Assembly: GCA_008360975.2 (NCBI GenBank)
Contig: CM039193.1
Location: 9,600,501-9,664,500, forward strand
Length of the DNA stretch: 64,000 nt
Reading direction: 5' to 3'
Source: Lichenostomus cassidix
Taxonomy: Eukaryota > Chordata > Aves > Passeriformes > Meliphagidae
Shown here: positions 1-11,600 of the stretch, in pieces
Numbering within the stretch: position 1 is the stretch's first letter
How the letters are laid out: every line of letters starts with the position of its first letter
The notes under the pieces: model-generated
Database searches by the model: none
Told to the model about the DNA's origin: nothing
Seen by the model: the letters and a program-made list of their open reading frames with translations, nothing else
Made by a program: the position numbers and the translations under genes

Positions 1-478
1 AAAAAACCAAAACCCAGATTTCTATTCTAGTGATTCTGCATGTTCAAGCTTTCTCCGGTTTGTCTCCAGGTTCTGTATTTGGCGTCCACACCCTGCATTC
101 AGGCCATGACAAATTGAGTCATAGCCCTGAATTCCTGACCATCTAAAACATCGCTATAAATAACGAATTATGATTCATCCCACCAGTGAAAAGAGTGCCT
201 GCACACTCTAAAATAATTATACCCACGGTAACAATAACTTAAGGCAGTGACACCGGACAAACAGTTGTTCGCCCAGGGGTTTATCAGTTCGTACGCGGGC
301 TGTGGGGATTACCAGCTCTAGCTCCGCACACAGCCAAGCAGGGCACGGCGCTCCTCTGGCTCACCCGGAGCTGCCCGGCGGGCTCTGACCGGCACAGGGC
401 CCTGGCCACAGCCCTGGCCACAGCCCGGACACCGCGGGGCGAGCGGGCCGAGCCGGGGCCTGAGCGAGCAGCACTTAC
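1..478 (-). other. Start of TMEM43 intron 1
   Basis: This is the sequence downstream (minus strand) of the TMEM43 exon 1 splice donor, running off the left edge. It is AT-rich up to about 290 and GC-rich from there into the promoter island. I see no further TMEM43 exon in it; exon 2 must lie to the left of the window. Confidence 0.6.
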
Positions 479-490
479 GTTCCTCGACAT
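479..490 (-). CDS. TMEM43: TMEM43 coding exon 1 (four codons)
   Basis: On the minus strand an ATG at 490-488 starts the peptide MSRN, followed at once by a strong donor (GTAAGT, 478-473). Human TMEM43 (LUMA) starts MAAN, as I remember it, and its first coding exon is similarly tiny. The gene also lies head-to-head with CHCHD4 in human, as here. TMEM43 is a four-pass protein of the inner nuclear membrane and ER that binds emerin and lamins. Only this first exon is in the window. The call rests on position, strand, the four-codon exon and the donor; four residues alone would not identify a gene. Alternative: an unrelated or non-coding divergent transcript. Confidence 0.72.
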
Positions 491-938
491 CCTGAGCCTC
501 TCACTCCGGCCGGGAAGCACCGCTCAAGGCCGCCAGAGCCGCGCACCGCCACCCGCTCCCGCCTCCGCCCCAGGGCTCGCCCGCTCCCGGGCCGCTCCCG
601 CCCGCAGCGGCGCACGCCGGGACGCGTAGTTCCCGCCGCGGCCGGGAAGCCCTTCCTTCCTCCTTCCCTTGCTGCCTCGCTCTCTCTCCCCCCGCGGGGC
701 CGGGCGCGGGGCGGGCGGGAGCTGTAGTGCAGCGGGGCCGGGCCTGGCGGAGCCCCGCGGCCGGCAGGAGGTGCGTCAGCGGCGGCCGGCGGGCCGGGAA
801 GGCGCTTCCGGAGGCGGGAGGTCGCGGCGTGGAGCGGCGGCGCGGCTCTGCCCGGAGCGGGGCTGGCGGGACGGCGGGAGCGCAGCGGCGGGGCCCGTGT
901 GCGGCGCGCAGCGGGGGAAGGCACCGGCCGGCTCCGCC

Positions 939-960
939 ATGTCCTACTGCAGGCAGGAAG
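939..960 (+). CDS. CHCHD4: CHCHD4 coding exon 1
   Basis: Encodes MSYCRQE plus the first base of a glycine codon, followed by the donor GTGCGC at 961. The start context (CCGCCATGT) is a reasonable Kozak match, and the peptide equals the conserved N-terminus of vertebrate CHCHD4, which settles the start. Confidence 0.95.
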
Positions 961-3900
961 GTGCGCCCGGGTGTCCTCCCAATGTCACCCCGCCGGGCGG
1001 GCTCGCCGTGAGGCGGCAGGGGTGGGAGCGCCGGGGGTGACCGCCCGCGCTCTGCAGCCCGGGATGAGGGGAAGGCGCGGCCGGAGGGGAGAAGAGGCGC
1101 TGCAGCCGCCCGCGCTCCGTGTGTGGCGCCGGCAGCGCTGCCTCGGCTCCCGCCGCCGACCTTTCTCCTCACGGAGGGCGGGAAGGGCGGCGGGGCCATG
1201 GGGCGGCAGCGCGGGACCCGAGCGGGATGGGTGTGTCCCGCAGGGACCGTGTGTGCCCCGCAAGGACCATGTGTGCTCCGTGTGTGCCCCGCAGGGACCG
1301 TGTGTGCCCCGCAGGGACCGCGTGTGGCTGCGAGCTCTAGGCGTGCGGCAGGGCAGCTCTGCTCGCTGCACGGCTCCTGCCCGCAGGGGTCACATTTCTC
1401 CCGGCCGGGCTCAGTGGCCAGAGCTGTAGAGTTTTACCTTTTAAGGTTGATGGGCAGGGTGGGTAGAGTGCGAGCTTTATGTTTCTGTATCTTTATAATG
1501 CACAGTTTGTGGTGTTTATGAAGCTTGACCGCTTCTTAAAGTGGGAGATATATAGATATCTATATGTCTATCTATAGCTACATAACATAAAAATGAATGT
1601 CCTTGCCCTCTTAAGTAATGCGAAGTAGCTGAATGTAAAGTTTCATGTTGGAAATAAAGCGCTATTCTACAGTTCTAAATGCCATTTTTAAGTTACAAAC
1701 TTTGGCTCAATGCTGATTATAAACTGTAGGGAGGTAGTCATAACCTATGGATCTCTTTATGCTTTAGGCTGTGCTTTGTTTAATTTTGCAAGATCTGTAA
1801 GTTGCCTTATGCAGCCCTACAAAATTGCAGTGATAAGGGTTAGAGTTCATGTATTTTTATCTCCTTTTATATAAGAAATGATTGAACATTCCAGATTATA
1901 AACTTTGCTGGAGTACAATGCAGAATTGTCAGAAAACTCTTTCCTTTTTAGAAAAGTTTTAGGTTTATCTGTTTCTCAGACATGTTTAAATGCATGGTTA
2001 CTGAGGAGAGTTAAGTTACTGAACATCTGCTGGCTGAGGTTACTTTGAGGGGCCAGAAGATTCTAATTTCTAATATGCCAAGTCACTGCAGTGGCCTTAA
2101 TGAATTTGGAGAATTCTTAGGGAATTTACCATTTTTTTACCATTCAATGCAGTTGTGCATTCAGAAGAGTTTCAGCTAGCTGTTCTCTGCTTGTTCGTGT
2201 CTCAGAGTTTGTGTTAGAGCTTTGCAGAGTTGTTAGAAAACTAAAACTAAAACTACTGACGTTTCCAGCCAAGCCTCCCCCGACCCCACTAAAGAATGTT
2301 TTAGTTAAATCAAGAGCAGGAAGTTTGCTCCTTTGGTTTTCTATCCCTTGTAATGTTCACAGCACCATTCACTGTAGTTAGTTCTATATGGTGATGGTTC
2401 TCCTCAGTTTTTAATTCAGATGATTAGTGTAAAATATTACACTAGTCTTTAGTGAAGAGCACTGCTATTAATAAGTTCCTACTGAACGCTTTACTGTTAT
2501 TTTTTAGTAGTTTTTCTTTCACTTTTCAATTTTTTTTTAGTCTAATGCCTTAATCTGTGGTAGACCTGGTAACAAAGTAATTTGAGTTTGTTTTGAATCA
2601 GCTTTTTAACTTAACAGTTCAATGAACTGTACTGTGATCTGAAGCCATTAGAGGATGTTGCTATAAAAACTGGAACTTCAGAATTTCAGTATGTATGTGT
2701 TCCTCTGAACTAGTAACTGTTCTAATTGAAGGTGGTTGTTAAGCACAACAATTCATTCACTATTGACATTAGTGCATCATGTTGAATATCTCACTACTTG
2801 TGGTGTTCAGCAGTTTTGTAAATGACACTGTCTCAAATTTCTCTGAATTTTTTCTTCTTGCCTCCATGGTAGGAAAAGACAGAATAATATTTGCAACCAA
2901 GGAGGACCATGAGACACCAAGCAGTGCTGAGCTGGTTGCAGATGACCCAGATGACCCTTATGAAGAACAAGGTCAGTAGTGAGCAGAAAAATGGAATTAA
3001 GGAGTGTTATATAATATATGAAACCAACAGAAAACAAACCCTGTATGAATTAGAAAAACTTTCTCCTTTTTAAAGACTGAGGGCAGCTGGTTATGCAGTA
3101 AATACCCAAACCCTTGGCAATTTTTAGCTGCCAAATTAGGACTTCACAAGTGACACACTTTTCATATAGTATTTTTTTTTCCTACACTTGTAATTATTTT
3201 TTAGTGGCTTGTTCAGATAATCAGTTGATGGTTTTTACTTTTGGTTAGTAGCCAGAGACGTGCCGAAAAACCTTTTCCTTTTATTAACAAAGTTAGTGCT
3301 TAATCAGTGAAAATTACGGGTGTTGTTTCTCTATTTTAAATAACACCATGCAATTCTCAGAGAAGCTGGAGTGAGTTACATATCACTGTCATTGATGAGA
3401 CTTGCTTACCTGGCTGTGTGCAGATGAAATTGACTAATTTGGTGATCTCTGAATATCTGATTTAATATCAATTAATATCTGGCTAATCCTATACTATACT
3501 GGTAGCATTATAAACTATATCTTTCAGTGGCACATGACTGATAAGTTCAAATTATTGAGTTTTTAACTGTCCTTATTATGCCTTGAAAAGATAAAAATTC
3601 TCATGAAGATTACAGTTCTTATATGAAGTATATCTAACCTGAAAATAGAGATTTAAGAGAGCAGAATATTTCTGAAACCAAGACTTACACTCTGTGCAAC
3701 CAGAATATTGTATTTTAAATTGTTTCTAATGGGTGAATGAAATAATCTTCTGATCATGATGATTTAATAATTTTTGCCCTGTGTTAATAATAATTATGAA
3801 AATCTGTGAGTTTAGGTTAATTTTTTTTTAATTGCCTCTATGTTTACAGGTCTTTTGGCCTCTTCACTTTGTGTGAAGTGATTTCATTGGTTTCAGCTCA

Positions 3901-6900
3901 ACTGAGACTAAAGTAAATTCTTCAGACTCTGAAATTTAGTTAGAATGTGAAAGTTACACTTTTCTAAAGTGGCTCTGAGACCTTTAGAGGGCAGCATTTA
4001 AGCAGTTTAGCAGCTGTAGCTCACAGGATCTCTTTGTTAGCTGATACAGTGTGTAGTGTAATTTGAGCCACACTTTCCTATGTCATTAAAATAACTTTTT
4101 TTCGCAAACAGATTTGTGTTGAAATGTTACTGCATTTATCTACCTATTTTGGCTTCATTACAAATGTATGTAGTCTGTTATATATCTAAAAGTTTTGCTC
4201 ACCTGCACTGGTAAGTCTCTTCAGTTTGATGATGACCCAGTGTGCCACACATTTGGGTAATAAAACCAGTCAAAATTAAAAGAACCACTTCATTCATGTT
4301 TAAATACTGTATTAATTGATTTTTCTTACATGTGTTTTGCTGGATAGGGAAAGGCTGGGGTGAGGAGAAGAGTTGATGGGGTTTTTTTCCCTAGGAATCC
4401 TGCATTTACAGAATGTTAGGTTATTTTCTTCCTCAACAGTAGATCTGGGAATAAAATGGGGAAAGCCAGAAGCTTGTTATATCAGGGACACCTTAGAGTG
4501 ACTGTCTGTGTCTGTGGGATTCAAAATAAGAAACTCCATAAACTGTGTTTAAATACTGTTAATAAGTTTGGGGGTTTCTTGTTGTTTGGTTTTCTTTGTT
4601 AGTTTGTCGGGTTTTTTTCTTAGTATGTGGTAAGTTATTGCCATGTTTTAAAATCTGAGAAACCACTTGAGTGACCCAGGGCTGCAGTGCATTAGATCAG
4701 AACAGAGAAAATGGACATATGACAGAATGTAGCTGCATCTAATGGGAGTGAATATTATGGGCAGGAAAGACATGGGTAAAATAGTTTGGAATATGTTGAA
4801 ATGCTGAAGTTCTGGCTTGCATGGCTTTTATTTAAAAGAAAATTGGGAAGGGCTTTGCTGTACCTAATGTAACATGCAGGGTTTTCTAATTTAGCTTCTG
4901 CTTGGAATAGAAGACTTGGTTTCCAGTGTTCAAATTCTGTTGTATAATTAACTGTACTGACTTTATTCATCTTTTTTGCTGTGCTATAGAGACCAGTCAT
5001 ATCTGGGAAAGAAGAGATGCATTACATAGACCTACCATAATCTGCACTGTTTTCTAATACACCTGAAACTTGTGTTTGAAATTTTGGTTTTTTTTGTAGG
5101 AGCCTTTTTCATACTTGAGATAAACATCTAGCTTGGTATTTGACACTTTTTGATAGTTCTTTTTTGTCCCAGATGTTATCAGACGTTAGTCTTTGAGCAG
5201 TCTACTTGAGTCAGTAGATTGTTCAGGAAAACTTCTGTTCTGTTTCCCTTAGGATAAAAAAAAGTTGGATACTCTTCTTATTTCTATCAATACTTTGTCG
5301 TTGTTGTTGTATTGATTGGGAGATTTTGGTAGGCAAAATGTTAATGAATCACTTTAAACTAAAATAATTGAAAGAAAAGCCATGTGAAATGGAAATCTAG
5401 ACAAACTGGAGTAAGTTCAGGTTAACATTTCATACTGCAGTGAAGCTCACAGTTCACTGTCTGTGCTTTTTGACAGCTGTGGCTGATGGAAACAAATTAA
5501 GAATTCATTTGCAGCGGTTTTGAAATAGTATTGTAACTGCAAAGCTGCTTTCTAGTCCCATGTGTTGCAGATGGTGGAATTTAAACATGAAAGATTCCTG
5601 GTTTTCACTGACATTTTGGCTGCCATCAGTTAGAATACTTTTATATTTTATTAAGCTTATATGAAGAAGGCACTGATGAGCTCTATGCATGCAAAGTGAT
5701 TTTTATTAGTGTTACAGCTGTGATGGGATAGTTGGATAAAAACACCTGTGGAATTGGCCTTCAAATACATATTTTTGCTGGTCTTCCCCTTCTGTTTTTC
5801 CAGACTTGTTCCTGTCATCCTGTTTTAGAGACAGTTTTAAAGTGTTTTTTACAGGGGACTGATGAAGCAAAACCACACACTCTTTTAGGAAATAATGAAT
5901 GATCAGATGTATAGGACTGTGATGTCCCTTTCAATCCTGTCATCTTACACTGTGAATCCCTGGCAGATAAACTTGTTACTGGGATGTTTGTCATGTAACA
6001 GGGAAGAAACTCTTCTCAGAACAGCAGTGGGAGTTCATAACAGCAAGTCCACAGCCAAGTGTTGACACAGATGCAGATAGGCCTGCTTTTGTCCATGCTA
6101 TTGCAGATTCCATGAGCCACGAGACATGAGATTGTGTGATGTCAGCAATCAATTGCTAACACAAGTCTTGATCTGCTGTGATGTAAACAGGGCTGTTTTT
6201 TCTTCCTCAAGTACAGCTTCAAGTAGATTATGACCCACTGAATCAGTGAGGCTCAGGCTGCATTTGAAAGAAGTTTTAATTCAATTTTAATTAAAAATAG
6301 TAATCCCATCTATTGCAGGCTTGCAATTCAGGGAGAGCAATGGATGAAATGTGTTTCCGATTTAATTGTGTTCTAAGCTTGCTGATGGACTTACTCATTG
6401 ATGTGTGAATTCTGCTGTGATTATGAATGAGGAAATGCCTGCTTTATTCATCTGTATTTTTGTTTTGTTTTTCTAAAGCTTGGTTTCTGTGCATAGAACA
6501 TCTGAAACTGATGCTATTTCAGTGGTCAGATAGGTGTAGGTCAGTGATCTTGAGATAGCATAGAATGTATTGTTTATGGGATAACTCACGTTGTTAAGAT
6601 TTGCATGTTTGCAAGGCAGGTCTGGTTTTAAAAGGAGCAATCTATTTGAAGAGAATTATTGTACAAGTAATTTTATTGCTGTAGTGTCTTAAGGGACATT
6701 CCAAAATACATTTTTTTCTTTTTAAAGTTAAAAAAAAATGACCTTAAAATGACTGGTTGATGTTAATGAGCAGAAATACAGAACAACAAAATCTAGTTTA
6801 CAAAGCAAGTTATATGTCTTCTACACTGTATGGTTAATATCTTTCTGCTTTATGTCATACTTGGCAATGTGGAATTTTGCAGCAGCCACCCATTTTCTTG

Positions 6901-8546
6901 TCACAAAAGTCCTGCTTTTCCTCCAGGTGGCCAGAGATGCCATGATGCTCTGGACTAGTTGCATCTTACCAGTACAGTGAATATTATAGACATTTTGCAA
7001 AACCATCTTCCCAAATAAAGCATGATCCGTGGAAAATGACAGTATTACCGTAGTTGACTAAATCATGCTAAGGACTCTGTTACTTTTTGTAATTAAAAAT
7101 TTGAGTCTGATCAATGCTGAGATTTGACTGACTCAGTGTAATTTTCTGCTGAACTACATTGGCTGAGGTAGAGCACATCACTGATCAATTGCAAATCACT
7201 AAAATATTCCTTCTAATATAGCAAGAAATGATTGAGCTGCTTTTGCTGTACCAGTTAAGATTCATGATATTGCAGCCTTGTGTCCAAGGAATTGCACCTG
7301 GGAGTGAAATGTATGTCTGGAACTTTGTGATCCCACAGGACAAAGACAAGAAACAAGTTTATTGGATTTTGTGGCAGTATTTTACATTATGTCAAATTGT
7401 ATCAGGTCCCAAATATAATTTAATGTTTGAATCAGAATTAATGCAACTTTTCTGTCTGCCAGTGGTATTTTCATACCCCCTTCTAAAGGGAAGGTGCTTA
7501 AATTTAAGGTTTATGCTCTTAAAACTTCACCTTGCTGTTCCATCAGTGAAGTATTTGTCATGACTTTACCTCTTCCAGAGCAGAAGTTTACAGCTGTTCC
7601 AGTTTAGAGTCTTAAGTGATACTTAACTCCTTTCAGTTGTGTTCTAAAGTACAATTTGGCTTCTGGCAACCACACAGGCAAGCTTGCTCTCACTGTTCCT
7701 TGTGTTCTGTGCCACGTGATTAAATCTGTGGTTCACAAATGCACTGATTTTTGGTTTTGCAATTCTTGTCTTCCAGTTCGAATTTGAAGGGGGAAAGTTG
7801 TGGGTTAGTATTTCAGTTTATTTAAAACTAGAAGAAAAATGCATCCATTCGATTTGATTTTAAAGATTTCTAATCTTAATATTGGATTTAATTTCTTATT
7901 ATTTGTATGGCTTGATTGTAATGCTTGATTGTTCCCTGACAAAGTCTGGCAAGTGGATTGACTTGACTTCTGTTTTGCAGTTCCCTTAGAATATTCTCAG
8001 TGGTCTGTAGTCTAGGGATAAGGACTTAACTCAGAGATGGATAGAGAACTAATCTCACTTGTGCCCATTAAAGGATTATACAGATCAGAGGGAGAAGCAG
8101 ACTGGCTGGGAAGTGAAAGGTGTTTGTGAGCCTTGAAGCTACAGAACTAAGATGGCATTGTTAGTACTTGAGTTCACACCTGCAGCCCAGCTGCTGTCAC
8201 TGAATGAAATCACTGTTTGGAAGGAGCATTAACTTTTCTTCTCTCTTGTTTGTCAGGATTGATATTGCCCAATGGAGATATCAATTGGAATTGCCCATGT
8301 CTGGGTGGAATGGCTAGTGGTCCCTGTGGGGAGCAGTTCAAGTCTGCCTTTTCTTGTTTCCACTATAGCAAAGAAGAAATAAAGGGATCAGACTGTGTGG
8401 ACCAATTCCGTGCCATGCAAGAATGCATGCAAAAATACCCAGATCTTTACCCTCAAGAGGATGAAAATGACGAGAAGTCCAGCAAAGATTTGGAAGCTGC
8501 CTCTATGGAGGCCTCTGCTGCCAAAGAAGAGAAGGGATCCAGCTAA
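939..8546 (+). CDS. CHCHD4: CHCHD4 (MIA40), three coding exons, complete
   Basis: The coding sequence joins 939-960, 2873-2971 and 8257-8546, giving 136 residues and TAA. CHCHD4/MIA40 is the import receptor and thiol oxidoreductase of the mitochondrial intermembrane space. It forms disulfides in incoming CX9C and CX3C proteins and is reoxidised by GFER (ALR); AIFM1 binds its N-terminus. The translation shows the redox-active CPC motif (C53, C55) and twin CX9C motifs (C64/C74 and C87/C97), spaced as in human, inside a near-identical core. The tail after about residue 106 is acidic and lysine-rich, ends in GSS, and differs most from human (142 residues). There is no cleavable presequence, as expected for the metazoan form. 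Both introns interrupt a glycine codon after its first base. Confidence 0.97.
961..2872 (+). other. CHCHD4 intron 1
   Basis: The first 450 bases belong to the CpG island and contain a short minisatellite (1231-1328); the rest is AT-rich. A simple TATAGATATC-type stretch sits at about 1548-1575. No further exon or repeat is recognised. Confidence 0.85.
1231..1328. repeat. Minisatellite, unit about 20 bp
   Basis: Four near copies of GTGTGTGCCCCGCAGGGACC lie in tandem, with one partial copy near 1268-1280. The array is GC-rich and falls within the CpG island at the start of CHCHD4 intron 1. Open frames running through it are a by-product of the repeat. Confidence 0.85.
2873..2971 (+). CDS. CHCHD4: CHCHD4 coding exon 2
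   Basis: Encodes residues 8-40 ([18 protein letters not shown] onward) plus the first base of codon 41. The acceptor is ATGGTAG before 2873 and the donor is GTCAGT at 2972. The peptide is almost identical to human CHCHD4 residues 8-40. Confidence 0.96.
2972..8256 (+). other. CHCHD4 intron 2
   Basis: AT-rich sequence of 5.3 kb with poly(T) runs. An open frame of 111 codons at 7228-7563 (plus) has no recognisable domain and looks like chance. I see no recognisable transposon, RNA gene or extra CHCHD4 exon. Confidence 0.8.
8257..8546 (+). CDS. CHCHD4: CHCHD4 coding exon 3 with the CHCH domain
   Basis: Acceptor TTTGTCAG precedes 8257. The exon encodes residue 41 to the TAA stop at 8544-8546 and carries the CPC motif, both CX9C motifs and the acidic tail. 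All catalytic and structural cysteines of the family are present. Confidence 0.97.
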
Positions 8547-8690
8547 TGAAGATGCAAGGAGGCTGTCGTCTCCATTTCTCATTTTCAGAGACATGGACTT
8601 AGGCAGTGTGTCTGTCTTCTGAGTAGTGAGGAAATGTTTCATCATGTTCTGTGCACTGTATCATAATAAATAATTTATTGCTGAAGGAGA
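8547..8690 (+). terminator. CHCHD4: CHCHD4 3' UTR and poly(A) signal
   Basis: The first AATAAA after the stop is at 8665-8670, with a T/G-rich stretch downstream at about 8730-8755. This gives a short 3' UTR of roughly 140-150 bases. Use of more distal sites cannot be excluded. Confidence 0.7.
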
Positions 8691-11600
8691 AATCTCAGAG
8701 CTACAGCCTTGCAAATAAGTACTGCAAAAAGAGTGAGTGTGTGTTTGTACTGTGTAACCTGCCTTTGGACACAGTTAACACTTTAACAGCTGTTCTTTAC
8801 CCTCAAGTTTTCCTTGAGTTATGACTTGAATAATGTCTTGAAGTACATAGCTCTCAACTAAAATTCCACTGGCACACCAGGTCTGTCTTCATTTCAGTAT
8901 GTTCTGATCAAGAGCTGCTTTTTTTTAAAATGTATTCTGTTCTGTCAATAGAAATTGCATTCAATTATTGTTTTTCCTTAAAGATTTTTTTTTGCCAAAG
9001 TGATACAAAACATTAATAATGACATAGATCTAGAATTTCTAAAATAATTTCAAATGGTTGTATTAGATTATGATTACATTTTATTACTGGCATCAGATCA
9101 GGACTGCCAGGAAAATGTTGAAATGCACATCTTCGATTTCATTTACTTAGTGTGATGGCTTTTACATTGTTAAAAATGGTGTGTTGTGCAACTGATGATA
9201 AAGATGAATGAAAAGAATGTTGGTCACTGGCTTTATTTTTGCTCTGAAAATGCAGCTTTTGAGTTCCTTTGATTATTACCTTCTCTTTCAATGTATAGAT
9301 GGGCACTTGTAAAATACTTTGAGAATACAATAAATTGTTACCTGGTGTAATGATCTCAAAACATATACTGTGACTTAAGTGCATATTAAAAAGCAAATAC
9401 TTTTTACCCTCACTAGAAGCTCCTGTGCCTTTGTTGTGTGGTGTTTTGGTTGGTTGGGTTTCTTGTTAACACTGATTGGATTTGAGAACTGTTCTGTGCA
9501 GTAAGGAGACCTTGAGTCAGTTTGTCGGTTGTGAAGATCAGTTGCTCCAGCTTGACAGATTTTTTTTTCTTGTCTTACTTTTTTCTCCCCAGCCCCAGGC
9601 AGGAAGGCATAAGAAACTACAGTATTTTCAGTAGTTGTGGTAGACTGGATCATGGACCAGCAAATAAACATGAACAGCTATTAAAATATTTGAAAATTAC
9701 TTAAGAGGTAGAAATAATTTAATAGTTCACTATAGTTTAACAGCTGTAGATAAGAGATTACTACATTGTTTGTCTTTCCTAGCAAAACATAGGCTGTGAG
9801 AATTTTTTCTTTTACAAAAGAAGTTGTGGCTGTGGCTTTAGTAACTTCATTGCAGGTTGGTTTGGTTTGGGTTTTTTCTCTCCTTGTACCTCAACCAAAG
9901 CATAAAAGGTTGAAGTGTCAGTAATGCTACCTGCAACGTCCAGCAGTGTTTAAACATTTAAATGTTTGCCTGTCTCTGTGGGCAGCACTGGAGTGCTCAG
10001 CAGCACTACTGCCATATAGCACTTTGGTATCTTGTTTGCACAAGTTAATTCGGTGCTACTGATGTTCCTGAATGTTTGAGGGGAATTTTCTGTCAGGTTT
10101 TATAGTGTGTGAGGTTTGTATTTCAGTGCAGCTGTTGGATTCTCAGAAAAAAATTTGTAGGCAATTAAGTGTCTGACTACTCCATTCTGAGGGCAGGGAT
10201 AGCAGGGACTCTTGGCATCTCTATGCTTTTCAAAGAAACAAAGTGACACAGAACTTTCAGTGTGACTCTTTCAGGCATAGGAAGCCAAGTGCCAAGTTAA
10301 CCTGAGTAAATAGGCACAAAAGCAGCAGAGATAAACTTTGGCACTTAGGCAGTTGGATCATGCAAATGAAATCTTAGGCAATAGATAAACACTGAGCACC
10401 AAATTAAAAAGGAAAAAAATCACATGCACCAAAGCTTTTGGTTGTTCAAATGGAAATCCAGTGCATTCTCTGTGAGGAAGCGAGAGCTGTTTGTAAGGGG
10501 TGCTCTGTTCTAATGGCTTGCCTCTTCTTTCTTTTTTGCTATGCTTTTCTTTCCCTCATTGCTTGTGCTCTAAAGGGTTTGGATTTATCCTCTGTAACTG
10601 TATTTGTAGCATCTATGTACAAAACTAAAATGCAAGAATCCTGGGCTACAGTAGGTAGGGACATGCACCTAATAAGACAGAGGGAATTTGGAGCATAATC
10701 TGACATCTTTGAAGGTGAGTTTAGGGTGGATTTGCTTCGTTCTGACTGCTGTGGCTTGGTAACCTTTTGTGCTGCATCCAATACAAATATGAAATATGAG
10801 TAAGGATCTTATATCAGAAACTATGAAAAGCACTGTGTAATGTGTTTGAAGTGTTTTGAGAAAGGAAGCCATAGCTTTAATCCTAAATTGTTCTTGCTTG
10901 TTAGGATGGGATTGTTCTTGCAATCCACTTAAACTTGAATCAGTGGTACATGTATCATATATCTTGATAAAGATTGCCTCTAAAACTTGTCTCTTTTAGG
11001 TGATCCTTTAATGTAAAATATATTCTAAAATGTAAGAAAGTATTGAGAAGTAGTTAAAATTAGATGAAATTGCATTTTCAGAATTAAAAGTTACTCAGTA
11101 ATTTTTTCTGCTATTCTCTGCAGTACAGCCCGAGGGCATTTCAGAGACCTGACTTCAGCTTGTGTGTAGTAATTTTTCTAGAGGGATGACCTTGCTTCAG
11201 GTGCTAAAAGAACCTTTTTTTTCCCTTCCTCCCTGAAAAAGGAATGATGAACACAATGGTGGCTAGAAGGAGACATTTATCTTGCAGGCCATTGTAGGGA
11301 TCATTAGATCTGGGGATCTGGCAGGGCTGTTTTGGAAACAAGATCTATATCCTCTGCAGTTCTGACTAAGAGTGTCCTTGTTAAACCTGACAGCAACATC
11401 TCCTGTTTATCTCAGGCACTTATCTGATCACACGTCAATGAACCTACTTTCTTATTCTTAGGGATGGAAAAAAAGACATTTATATGCTTCTAGACTCTTG
11501 TTTTACCTCATTAAAATTCTATTAGTGTTACTGTGGGACAGTGTAGGGAAGCTACCAGCAGTTTGTCATTTATTCTTACTCAGCTCTTTTCATTGGACAT

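Larger units (their letters stand above)
290..1420. promoter_or_regulatory. CpG island, divergent TMEM43/CHCHD4 promoter
   Basis: A sharply bounded GC- and CpG-rich block covers both first exons; the two start codons are 448 bases apart and point away from each other. It contains GC boxes of the SP1 type (for example GGGCGGG near 708-717), an E2F-like TTCCCGCC near 630, and a GCCGGGACGCGTAGTTCCC segment at 617-635 that loosely resembles ZNF143-type sites of housekeeping promoters. There is no obvious TATA box. All long open frames here, on both strands, come from the base composition and are not genes. Transcription start sites cannot be fixed from sequence. Confidence 0.8.

Noticed and set aside
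475..1199. Several long open frames on both strands over the first CpG island (up to 232 codons).
   Set aside because: GC-rich sequence has few stop codons; the translations are low-complexity Arg/Ala/Pro/Gly and overlap the real first exons of TMEM43 and CHCHD4 in other frames.
7228..7563. 111-codon open frame in CHCHD4 intron 2.
   Set aside because: No domain, no splice context, and composition typical of the AT-rich intron.
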